Source: Gammaproteobacteria bacterium (GTDB lineage: Bacteria > Pseudomonadota > Gammaproteobacteria > Thiohalomonadales > Thiohalomonadaceae). From it: a stretch of DNA of 12,890 nucleotides. Positions 6,976 through 12,890 of this stretch are shown piece after piece. The DNA lies in the NCBI GenBank assembly GCA_026193675.1, contig JAPHSO010000290.1, positions 1 to 12,890 on the forward strand, read 5' to 3'. Under the pieces are notes generated by a model. It did not search any database. It saw nothing but the letters and a program-made list of their open reading frames with translations, and was not told the DNA's origin. The first letter of the stretch is position 1. Each line of letters starts with the position of its first letter. The position numbers were made by a program, and so were the translations under genes.

Positions 6976-7884
6976 ATGATTAGACAAAGAACCTTAAAAA
7001 ATACCATTCGTGCTACGGGTGTAGGTTTGCATACGGGTGAGAAAATTTTTCTTACACTGCGTCCGGCCGCCGTTGGCACCGGTATCGTATTTCGTCGAGT
7101 CGATCTTGAGCATGCTATAGAGATAGAGGCCGATTATACAAACGTTGGTGATACCACGCTCTCTTCAACCCTCTCCGAAGGGGATGTGCGTATCTCCACT
7201 GTTGAACACCTGCTTTCAGCGATGGCTGGAATGGGTGTCGATAATGCCTTTGTCGATGTGAGTGCTCCTGAAGTACCCATTATGGACGGTAGTGCTGGAC
7301 CTTTTGTCTTTTTGATTCAGTCTGCAGGATTAGTTGAGCAAGAGGCTCCCAAACAGTTCATCCGTATAAAGAAACCGATTCAGGTAGAAGATGGGGATAA
7401 ATGGGTACGTTTTGAGCCTTTTGATGGCTTTAAGGTCTCTATGACTATCGATTTTGCCCACCCCGCATTTGAGGGTAAGGCGATGACTACCGAGATCGAC
7501 TTCTCATCTACCTCATTTGTAAAAGAGGTGAGTCGGGCGCGTACCTTCGGTTTTATGAATCAAATTGAGCAGCTGCGCAAGCAGAATCTGGCTCTAGGTG
7601 GCAGTCTGGATAATGCGATTGTGCTGGATGACTATCGGGTACTGAATGAGGATGGACTTCGTTATGCCGATGAGTTTGTGAAGCATAAGGTGCTTGATGC
7701 GATTGGCGATCTCTATCTTCTGGGGCATAGTTTGATAGGCGCTTTCAGCGGCTACAAGTCGGGTCACGCCCTTAATAATCAGATTCTTCATGCTTTGATG
7801 GAGCAGGAAGATGCCTGGGAGCTGGTCACCTTTGATGATCCGAAAGAGACTCCTATCTCATACATCAAGCCGGTAACGGCCTGA
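6976..7884 (+). CDS. lpxC: UDP-3-O-acyl-N-acetylglucosamine deacetylase LpxC
   Basis: LpxC is the zinc-dependent deacetylase of the first committed step of lipid A synthesis in the cytoplasm, so this is a Gram-negative with lipopolysaccharide-type outer membrane lipids. It has 302 residues; E. coli LpxC has 305. The zinc ligands and catalytic residues are in place: Glu77-His78 in VEHLLSAM, His237 and Asp241 in KHKVLDAIGD, and His264 in SGHALNN. PIMDGSAGPF and RARTFGFM are also conserved. The ATG at 6976 gives the typical MIRQRTLKN start, but the ribosome site is poor (only GAG close by). The protein ends in YIKPVTA and lacks a match to the LAxxxxxAVLA degron of E. coli LpxC. The TGA stop is followed at once by an in-frame TAA. 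The gene faces the convergent dciA. Confidence 0.98.
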   Translation: MIRQRTLKNTIRATGVGLHTGEKIFLTLRPAAVGTGIVFRRVDLEHAIEIEADYTNVGDTTLSSTLSEGDVRISTVEHLLSAMAGMGVDNAFVDVSAPEVPIMDGSAGPFVFLIQSAGLVEQEAPKQFIRIKKPIQVEDGDKWVRFEPFDGFKVSMTIDFAHPAFEGKAMTTEIDFSSTSFVKEVSRARTFGFMNQIEQLRKQNLALGGSLDNAIVLDDYRVLNEDGLRYADEFVKHKVLDAIGDLYLLGHSLIGAFSGYKSGHALNNQILHALMEQEDAWELVTFDDPKETPISYIKPVTA

Positions 7885-7892
7885 TAACAGGC
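7879..7892 (+). terminator. Short GC hairpin over the lpxC stop codon, possible weak terminator
   Basis: GCCTG (7879-7883) and CAGGC (7888-7892) form a 5-base-pair stem with the loop ATAA, spanning the lpxC stop. A T-rich run (CTTCTTTTTT, 7899-7908) begins 6 bases after the stem, which is further than usual. It may end the lpxC transcript inefficiently. Read on the other strand, no T run follows the stem, so it offers little for dciA. Confidence 0.35.
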
Positions 7893-7895
7893 GAA

Positions 7896-8342
7896 CTACT
7901 TCTTTTTTGAGTGTTGGCTTAAGCGCAACAGGGCGGCCCTCAACTCATCATCATTAATATGCTTGGCTGATTCAGAGATACTCTCTGCAGCTTCTGATGA
8001 GAGTGTTCTTTTAGGTCTCTCTATCTTCTCCTTCTCTACTCCTTGATACGATACCTTGATTGAGATTTTCTCAATATTGGTTAACAGTGTCTGGGCTTTC
8101 TCTAGAAATAGCTGTTGCTGAAACCGTAATTTCGATGCCTGACCCGGGTTTTCTACAAATAGAGTGAGATGCCGGTCACGGAAATTTCCGATCGACCAGG
8201 TGTAGTCTTCAGCAATAGAGGGAGGTAAAAGCCTGCGTAAACTCTTTTCAAGCTGCTTGATTTGATGAATGTGCTGGTTTAATCGACCGAGATTAGTGGC
8301 AGGATTGAACAACTCAGTGATAGGTTTTGGCTTGTTTGGCAA
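7896..8342 (-). CDS. dciA: DUF721 protein, probable DciA replicative helicase loader
   Basis: The 148-residue product looks like the DUF721 family, whose proteobacterial members include DciA, which interacts with the replicative helicase DnaB in bacteria that lack DnaC or DnaI. Visible family-like features are a helical N-terminus (LGRLNQHIHQIKQLEKSLRR at 18-37), then LLPP, an alternating strand region DRHLTLFVENPGQASKLRFQ at 56-75 resembling the core of the KH-like domain, and a charged, probably flexible C-terminal tail ending in three lysines. The start chosen is the TTG at 8342-8340, because AGGAG lies 6 bases upstream. An earlier in-frame TTG at 8372 would add 10 residues but has no such site. 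The gene lies opposite to all its neighbours, converging with lpxC and diverging from the M23 peptidase gene. The same location is known for DUF721 genes in other gammaproteobacteria. Family assignment is fairly sure; the DciA role is inferred. Confidence 0.72.
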   Translation of the reverse strand: MPNKPKPITELFNPATNLGRLNQHIHQIKQLEKSLRRLLPPSIAEDYTWSIGNFRDRHLTLFVENPGQASKLRFQQQLFLEKAQTLLTNIEKISIKVSYQGVEKEKIERPKRTLSSEAAESISESAKHINDDELRAALLRLSQHSKKK

Positions 8343-8360
8343 ACTGTTCTCCTGTATAAA
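8333..8360 (+). promoter_or_regulatory. Candidate promoter of the M23 peptidase gene
   Basis: TTGTTT (8333-8338) and TATAAA (8355-8360) are separated by 16 bases. They resemble sigma-70 boxes, with three of six and five of six consensus bases. Transcription would start near 8367, about 30 bases before the peptidase ATG. The elements overlap the start of dciA on the other strand, so the two genes could interfere with each other. Confidence 0.35.
8348..8353 (-). promoter_or_regulatory. Ribosome binding site of dciA, deciding a TTG start
   Basis: On the minus strand AGGAGA (8353 down to 8348) precedes the TTG at 8342 with 6 bases between AGGAG and the codon. This is the best site in front of this gene and argues against the longer reading frame from 8372. 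Confidence 0.65.
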
Positions 8361-8397
8361 GTTTTTCCACAATAAAAAATTGAGAAATATTTAACAT

Positions 8398-9339
8398 ATG
8401 AATCTTATCTGGATTTCGAAAAGGTTTGGGGGAGTTAGTAGTATCACTTTTAGTGGTGCCAAACTGGTTGTCCTTACACTATCAATCTTCGTGATCATTC
8501 CTGGAGTAGCCCTTGTTTCTGGTTACTTTATTGGTGTCCAGAATGGGATCAGTACCGGCTCTGAAGTAGCGTACGCTAATAGTAGCTGGATCGAAACAAT
8601 TAAACAGCAGAAAGAGGAGCTCTCCGCAGCAAGAACTCGTGGAGAGGAGAGCTTGAATGCTCTGGCTCTACGTTTGGGGCAGATGCAGGCCCATGTTGTG
8701 CGACTCGATGCGGTTGGTCAGCGGTTAGTGACGGTAGGGGATCTCGATAGTGGAGAGTTTAACTTCTCAAAATCTCCCGCAGTTGGTGGTCCAGAAGGTG
8801 GCTCTAATGGTACTAAAAGCCTCAAAATCCCCGACTTTTTGACCCAAATAGACCAACTTTCTCAACAGTTAGCCGATCGTGAGGAGCAGCTCACAGTTCT
8901 TGAGTCTGTGCTGATGTCACGAAATCTTCGGCATGAAGTTATCCCTTCTGGGAGACCTATCAAAAAGGGGTGGATCTCCTCACGTTATGGCATGAGAACA
9001 GATCCCTTCTCGGGTAAACCCGATTTCCATAAAGGTATTGATCTCGCCGGTAGTGAAGGTGCTGACGTCATTGCGGTGGGTTCGGGTGTTGTGATGTGGT
9101 CCGGTAAGCGTTACGGCTATGGCAATATGGTAGAGATTAATCATGGTAATGGTTACATCACTCGCTATGGTCACAACAAGGAAAACTCAGTCAAGGTTGG
9201 TGACACCGTGAAGAAGGGACAGGTTATTGCCAAGATGGGCAATACAGGTCGCTCAACTGGACCTCATGTTCATTTCGAGGTTTGGCGCAGCGGACGCACT
9301 GTTGACCCCATGAAGTTTGTTCAAACCGCTCGCCGCTAA
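8398..9339 (+). CDS. Membrane-anchored M23 family peptidoglycan endopeptidase
   Basis: The 313-residue product has a short cytoplasmic N-terminus, one hydrophobic segment at about 22-46 (signal anchor), two probable coiled-coil stretches (about 60-95 and 145-170), and a C-terminal LytM/M23 domain from about residue 190. The zinc site is complete: His211 and Asp215 in FHKGIDLA, and HVHFEV with His290 and His292. SRYGMRTDPFSG and GNTGRSTGPHVHF are typical of the family. It should act in the periplasm on peptide cross-links of peptidoglycan, like the MepM/NlpD group; which bond it cuts cannot be told from sequence. Since all zinc and catalytic residues are present, it is more likely an active enzyme than a degenerate activator. 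The ATG at 8398 has a poor ribosome site. The gene sits between dciA and secA, as in Pseudomonas-like gene orders, and ends in a strong terminator. Confidence 0.92.
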   Translation: MNLIWISKRFGGVSSITFSGAKLVVLTLSIFVIIPGVALVSGYFIGVQNGISTGSEVAYANSSWIETIKQQKEELSAARTRGEESLNALALRLGQMQAHVVRLDAVGQRLVTVGDLDSGEFNFSKSPAVGGPEGGSNGTKSLKIPDFLTQIDQLSQQLADREEQLTVLESVLMSRNLRHEVIPSGRPIKKGWISSRYGMRTDPFSGKPDFHKGIDLAGSEGADVIAVGSGVVMWSGKRYGYGNMVEINHGNGYITRYGHNKENSVKVGDTVKKGQVIAKMGNTGRSTGPHVHFEVWRSGRTVDPMKFVQTARR

Positions 9340-9346
9340 TTGTAAG

Positions 9347-9375
9347 AAGAGGAGGGCGCTCTCCTCTTGTTGTTT
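9347..9375 (+). terminator. Rho-independent terminator after the M23 peptidase gene
   Basis: AAGAGGAG (9347-9354) pairs perfectly with CTCCTCTT (9361-9368) around the loop GGCGCT, followed by the T-rich TGTTGTTT. It lies 7 bases after the stop and is the clearest intrinsic terminator in the window. It separates the peptidase transcript from secA. Confidence 0.78.
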
Positions 9376-9376
9376 A

Positions 9377-9397
9377 CAGGTTATAGGTTCTAACCTG
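9377..9397 (+). repeat. Small inverted repeat upstream of secA
   Basis: CAGGTT (9377-9382) and AACCTG (9392-9397) are reverse complements 9 bases apart. An overlapping AGGTT-CT-AACCT (9385-9396) uses the same right arm, giving two competing pairings. It lies just after the terminator. Its role is unknown and it could be chance. Confidence 0.35.
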
Positions 9398-9406
9398 CTC
9401 TCCCAT

Positions 9407-9450
9407 TTGATATAGCATCTTGGGCGCAAATTCATATATTCAGGTACAAT
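9407..9450 (+). promoter_or_regulatory. Candidate secA promoter region
   Basis: Several sigma-70-like hexamers are present but none form an ideal pair. TACAAT (9445-9450) is the best -10, with TTGGGC (9420-9425) 19 bases upstream as a weak -35. TTGATA (9407-9412) is a better -35 sequence but is too far from TATATT (9435-9440) at 22 bases. The strong terminator upstream implies that secA needs its own promoter here. If TACAAT is used, transcription begins near 9457, inside the palindrome at 9451-9462. Confidence 0.4.
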
Positions 9451-9462
9451 AACCGGCCGGTT
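9451..9462. promoter_or_regulatory. Perfect 12-bp palindrome at the likely secA start site, possible operator
   Basis: AACCGGCCGGTT is fully self-complementary and follows the -10-like TACAAT directly. A second GCCGG at 9473-9477 could pair with CCGGC (9453-9457) in RNA. It could be an operator, a leader hairpin, or a chance GC-rich initial transcribed sequence; no known consensus is recognised. Confidence 0.35.
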
Positions 9463-9514
9463 TTTGATGTGAGCCGGGTGTTCTATTCTCTATTGATTTT
9501 TACGAGTTGATTTA

Positions 9515-12241
9515 ATGGTTTCTAAACTCTTTAGTAAGGTATTTGGCAGTCGTAATGACCGCCTGGTTAAACGGATGTTCAAGCTTGTTGAGCAGATCAA
9601 CAGGCTGGAGCCTGAGTTTGAAGCACTAAGCGATGAGCAGCTCAAAGCTAAAACAGCTGAGTTTCAACAGCGAATTCAAGAAGGTGCAGAGCTAGATACC
9701 ATTCTTAATGAGGCGTTTGCAGTCGTTCGCGAGGCGAGTAAGCGTGTTCTTGGTATGCGCCATTACGATGTGCAGCTGATAGGCGGTATGGTGATGCACC
9801 AGGGCAAGATTGCTGAGATGCGCACTGGAGAGGGTAAGACTCTGATGGCGACTCTTGCGGCATATTTAAATGCCCTGAGTGGTAAAGGGGTACATGTCAT
9901 TACTGTTAATGACTATCTCGCAAAACGTGATTCTGAATGGATGGGGCAGCTCTATCAGTTTTTAGGGCTCTCGACTGGTGTCGTGCTCGGTGAAATGGAG
10001 CATGCGGTAAAACAGGCGGCCTATGCCTGTGACATCGTCTATGGAACCAATAATGAATTTGGTTTTGACTATTTAAGAGACAATATGGCCTTCTCTATTG
10101 AGGAGAAGGTGCAGCAAGAGCTCAACTTCGCCATCGTCGATGAGGTTGACTCCATCTTGATCGATGAGGCGAGAACTCCGCTTATTATTTCGGGGCCTGC
10201 TGAAGATAGCTCTGAACTTTACAGCAAAATAAATCTATTAGTTCCCAATCTGACCAGGCAGGCAGATGGCGTAGAAGAGGACGACACTGAGGCTGTTGGA
10301 GACTACGCGGTCGATGAGAAGCAGAAGCAGATTCACCTGACCGAAGCTGGCCATCAACGTGTTGAAGAGCTACTTGCTGAAGCGGGTCTGATTGGTGAGG
10401 GCGAGAGTCTTTATGACGCCAGCCATATCAGTTTGATGCATCATTTCAATGCGGCTCTAAGAGCCCATATCCTCTATCACCGTGATGTTGACTACATCAT
10501 CAGCAACGGTGAGATCGTGATTGTTGACGAGTTTACCGGGCGCACAATGCCGGGCCGTCGCTGGTCTGATGGACTACATCAGGCGGTTGAAGCGAAGGAG
10601 GGTGTCTCTATTCAGCACGAAAATCAGACCCTTGCATCGATCACCTTCCAGAACTATTTCCGTCTCTACAATAAGCTGGCTGGTATGACCGGAACAGCAG
10701 ACACTGAGGCCTATGAATTTCAATCAATCTACGGTCTTGAGGTGGTTGTTATTCCAACCCATCGACCCATGCAGAGAGATGATAAAGGAGATCTTATCTA
10801 CCTCACTCCTGAGGAGAAATTTGAGGCCATTGCTTCAGATATTCGAGACTGTCAAAGTCGACAACAACCGGTTTTGGTTGGAACTGCATCTATCGAGACC
10901 TCTGAGCTGCTCTCCAATCTCCTGAAGAGGGAGAACATTACCCATGAGGTTTTGAATGCGAAACAACATGAGCGTGAGGCTGAGATCGTAGCTCAGGCGG
11001 GAAGCCCTGGGGCTGTAACTATTGCAACCAACATGGCTGGGCGTGGTACCGATATTGTTCTAGGTGGGAACCTGGAAGTAGAGATCAATGCGCTAGGTGA
11101 AGATGTTAGTGAACAGAAAATTGAAGCCGTTCGCGAAGCCTGGAACAGACGTCATCAGGCGGTGTTAGAGAGTGGTGGCCTGCATATCATTGGCACCGAA
11201 CGCCATGAGTCACGTCGTATCGATAACCAGCTCAGAGGACGTTCAGGTCGTCAAGGTGATCCGGGTTCGACCCGTTTTTATCTCTCTCTACAGGATTCGT
11301 TGATGAGAATTTTTGCCTCAGAGCGAGTCGCTGGCCTGATGCAGAAGCTTGGTATGGAGCGAGGAGAGGCGATTGAGCACCCTTGGGTGAGCAGAGCCAT
11401 CGAAAATGCCCAACGCAAGGTAGAGGGGCACAACTTTGATGTGCGCAAGAATCTGCTTGAGTACGATGATGTTGCTAACGATCAGCGTAAGGTGGTCTAC
11501 GAGCAGCGTAATGAATTGATGGCTGAGAGTGATATCTCCGAAACAATTGATGCGATTCGCGTCGATGTGCTTAACGAAGTTATCGATGAATATATCTCTC
11601 CCCATTCTCTGGAGGAGCAGTGGGATGTTGCTGCTCTTGAGGCTCGTCTGGCTCAGGAGTTCGCACTAGACCTTGAGATTCAGAAATGGCTTGATGAGGA
11701 TAGTGAGCTGCATGAAGAGAGCTTGCGTGAACGTATTGCCGAAAAGATGGTCTCTCAATATCGTGAAAAAGAGCAACAGGTCGGTGTTGATGTTGCCCGT
11801 CACTTTGAGAAGGCGGTAATGCTCCAGGTTCTAGACAGTCTCTGGAAGGAGCATCTGGCTTCAATGGACTATCTACGTCAGGGGATCCATCTACGTGGAT
11901 ATGCACAGAAGAATCCTAAGCAGGAGTATAAGCGCGAATCTTTTGAACTCTTTACCGACCTGCTCGAGCGAATTAAGCGAGATGTGATTGGCATTATATC
12001 TCGGGCACAGGTTAATAATGAGGAGGATGTGGCTGCCGTTGAGGCGCAACGTCGTAATCAGGGCGATGTTGAGTATCAGCATGCTGAGGCCTCTGCGATA
12101 GCTTCAAGTGAGTCCAATTCTGAAAGTGCAGTACCGGAGCAGCAGCCCTTTGTTCGTGATGGTAAAAAGGTTGGCAGAAATGAGCCGTGCCCCTGCGGTA
12201 GTGGCAAAAAATATAAGCAGTGTCATGGAAAACTTCAGTAG
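9515..12241 (+). CDS. secA: Preprotein translocase ATPase SecA
   Basis: SecA is the ATPase motor that drives unfolded preproteins through SecYEG. The protein is complete at 908 residues (E. coli 901). Motifs in order: Walker A TGEGKT at 104-109, with Lys108 as in E. coli; DEVDSILIDEART from Asp209 (DEAD-type Walker B); IVDEFTGRTMPGRRWSDG in the core; TNMAGRGTDIVLGGN and RRIDNQLRGRSGRQGDPG of the second ATPase domain; and LDSLWKEHL in the long scaffold helix region. The C-terminal tail ends in a zinc-binding CPCGSGKKYKQCHG with Cys892, Cys894, Cys903 and His904, the form that contacts SecB and the ribosome. The ATG at 9515 gives the usual short amphipathic N-terminus, though the ribosome site is weak (GAG, 8 bases upstream). 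No secM-like gene precedes it, so SecM arrest control as in E. coli is not apparent. Confidence 0.99.
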   Translation: MVSKLFSKVFGSRNDRLVKRMFKLVEQINRLEPEFEALSDEQLKAKTAEFQQRIQEGAELDTILNEAFAVVREASKRVLGMRHYDVQLIGGMVMHQGKIAEMRTGEGKTLMATLAAYLNALSGKGVHVITVNDYLAKRDSEWMGQLYQFLGLSTGVVLGEMEHAVKQAAYACDIVYGTNNEFGFDYLRDNMAFSIEEKVQQELNFAIVDEVDSILIDEARTPLIISGPAEDSSELYSKINLLVPNLTRQADGVEEDDTEAVGDYAVDEKQKQIHLTEAGHQRVEELLAEAGLIGEGESLYDASHISLMHHFNAALRAHILYHRDVDYIISNGEIVIVDEFTGRTMPGRRWSDGLHQAVEAKEGVSIQHENQTLASITFQNYFRLYNKLAGMTGTADTEAYEFQSIYGLEVVVIPTHRPMQRDDKGDLIYLTPEEKFEAIASDIRDCQSRQQPVLVGTASIETSELLSNLLKRENITHEVLNAKQHEREAEIVAQAGSPGAVTIATNMAGRGTDIVLGGNLEVEINALGEDVSEQKIEAVREAWNRRHQAVLESGGLHIIGTERHESRRIDNQLRGRSGRQGDPGSTRFYLSLQDSLMRIFASERVAGLMQKLGMERGEAIEHPWVSRAIENAQRKVEGHNFDVRKNLLEYDDVANDQRKVVYEQRNELMAESDISETIDAIRVDVLNEVIDEYISPHSLEEQWDVAALEARLAQEFALDLEIQKWLDEDSELHEESLRERIAEKMVSQYREKEQQVGVDVARHFEKAVMLQVLDSLWKEHLASMDYLRQGIHLRGYAQKNPKQEYKRESFELFTDLLERIKRDVIGIISRAQVNNEEDVAAVEAQRRNQGDVEYQHAEASAIASSESNSESAVPEQQPFVRDGKKVGRNEPCPCGSGKKYKQCHGKLQ

Positions 12242-12340
12242 AGCATAAAGAGTTGCAAAACTTGTCGTAGTTGGTCGAAACTAGGGGATACCCGTTCGGT
12301 AATTTTCGATTAATTTCCTATTATTTGGTGGACACATCTT
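12242..12340. other. secA-argJ intergenic region
   Basis: These 99 bases hold no ORF and no convincing terminator: AGTT-GCAA-AACT (12251-12262) is only 4 pairs, and GGG/CCC near 12285-12293 only 3. A TATTAT at 12319-12324 resembles a -10 box, but a start there would fall in the ribosome site. GGTGGA (12328-12333) is a plausible ribosome site for argJ. Confidence 0.4.
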
Positions 12341-12890
12341 ATGGCTGTTGGATATTCAATTCTTCCACATCTTTTTCCTGTTGCAGGTATCCGTTTAGGT
12401 ACCACTGAAGCGGGCATTAAATATACAAACCGCCGAGATCTGGTGGTGATAGAGCTGGTTGAAGGGACTCAGACAGCAGCAGTATTTACTCAAAATGCCT
12501 TCTGTGCTGCTCCAGTGCAGGTGGCCAAAACCCATCTTGAAAAATCAGCACCTCGTTATCTGTTGGTCAATACCGGTAATGCCAATGCAGGCACCGGGCA
12601 CAATGGACTTGAGGATGCGCAGAACTGTTGTCAGCTCGTTGCGGACAATCAGGGATGCAGCGTAGATGAAGTGCTTCCCTTTTCTACTGGAGTCATTGGC
12701 GAGCCGTTAGTGTTAGAGGTATTTCAGATGGGAATTCCCAGGGCGATTGCCAATCTTAGTGAGCTGGGTTGGGAAGATGCTGCTCACGGTATAATGACCA
12801 CGGACACAATTGCCAAAGGCGTTTCAGAAGTGCTGGAACTTGATGGTAAAAAAGTAACGCTTACCGGAATTGCAAAAGGAAGCGGTATGA
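12341..12890 (+). CDS. argJ: ArgJ glutamate/ornithine N-acetyltransferase, N-terminal part, cut by window end
   Basis: The frame is open from the ATG at 12341 to the window end (183 full codons). ArgJ transfers acetyl from N-acetylornithine to glutamate in the cyclic arginine pathway; some members can also use acetyl-CoA. Family features seen: VAGIRLG near residue 14, VFTQNAFCAAPV at 48-59, LVNTGNANAGTG at 75-86, PFSTGVIGEPL with the oxyanion-hole Thr116-Gly117, and MTTDT at 152-156. The sequence ends in KGSGM at 179-183, just before the expected autocleavage site, where a Thr becomes the N-terminal nucleophile of the beta chain; that residue lies outside the window. Whether the enzyme is mono- or bifunctional cannot be seen. 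It lies 99 bases after secA, as in Pseudomonas-like gene orders. Confidence 0.95.
   Translation, partial: MAVGYSILPHLFPVAGIRLGTTEAGIKYTNRRDLVVIELVEGTQTAAVFTQNAFCAAPVQVAKTHLEKSAPRYLLVNTGNANAGTGHNGLEDAQNCCQLVADNQGCSVDEVLPFSTGVIGEPLVLEVFQMGIPRAIANLSELGWEDAAHGIMTTDTIAKGVSEVLELDGKKVTLTGIAKGSGM

Noticed and set aside
9398..9514. A hidden secM-like arrest peptide before secA
   Set aside because: No open frame with a signal sequence or an arrest-like C-terminus is visible in the 175-base gap; stops occur in the sense frames.
12242..12340. Terminator or promoter between secA and argJ
   Set aside because: Stems are only 3-4 pairs and lack a proper T run, and the -10-like TATTAT has no convincing -35 and sits too close to the ribosome site.
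1..12890. Mobile elements, CRISPR array, tRNA or toxin-antitoxin genes
   Set aside because: No long direct or inverted repeats, transposase motifs, spaced repeats or tRNA-like cloverleaf sequences were seen; genes are conserved housekeeping types in an expected order.

Overview
The window is a stretch of gammaproteobacterial chromosome of moderate GC content (about half, by eye). It covers the end of the division and cell wall (dcw) cluster and the genes usually found after it: murG(end)-murC-murB-ddl-ftsQ-ftsA-ftsZ-lpxC on the + strand, a dciA-like gene (DUF721) on the - strand, then an M23 peptidase gene, secA and argJ(start) on the + strand. From general knowledge, the order lpxC / DUF721 / M23 peptidase / secA / argJ resembles Pseudomonas and related gammaproteobacteria, not the enteric order lpxC-secM-secA. 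The protein sequences would suit a free-living or symbiotic member of the Chromatiales/Thiotrichales, but I cannot name the species. I see no insertion sequence, prophage, CRISPR array, tRNA or rRNA.

Bases 1-6848 form a tightly packed run of peptidoglycan-precursor and division genes. MurG finishes lipid II. MurC, MurB and Ddl supply UDP-MurNAc-L-Ala, UDP-MurNAc and D-Ala-D-Ala. FtsQ, FtsA and FtsZ are divisome proteins. murC/murB, murB/ddl and ddl/ftsQ overlap by 1-8 bases, which suggests translational coupling. The ftsA-ftsZ gap is different: 69 bases, with a first part of about 9% GC and a strong ribosome binding site before ftsZ. A 127-base leader with an inverted repeat precedes lpxC (first committed step of lipid A synthesis).

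Bases 7885-9514 hold the strand switch. lpxC and dciA converge with 11 bases between their stops. dciA and the M23 peptidase gene diverge from a 55-base spacer. The peptidase gene is followed by the clearest rho-independent terminator in the window. A secA upstream region with a 12-base perfect palindrome comes next, and no secM-like ORF is visible there. secA is complete and carries its C-terminal zinc motif. argJ is cut off by the window edge at its KGSGM motif.

Overall this is a conserved housekeeping region with intact catalytic motifs throughout. I found no convincing undescribed system. The points worth checking are regulatory or architectural: the AT-rich ftsZ leader, the lpxC leader, the palindrome near the likely secA start site, the dciA start codon and missing terminator, and the LpxC C-terminus.
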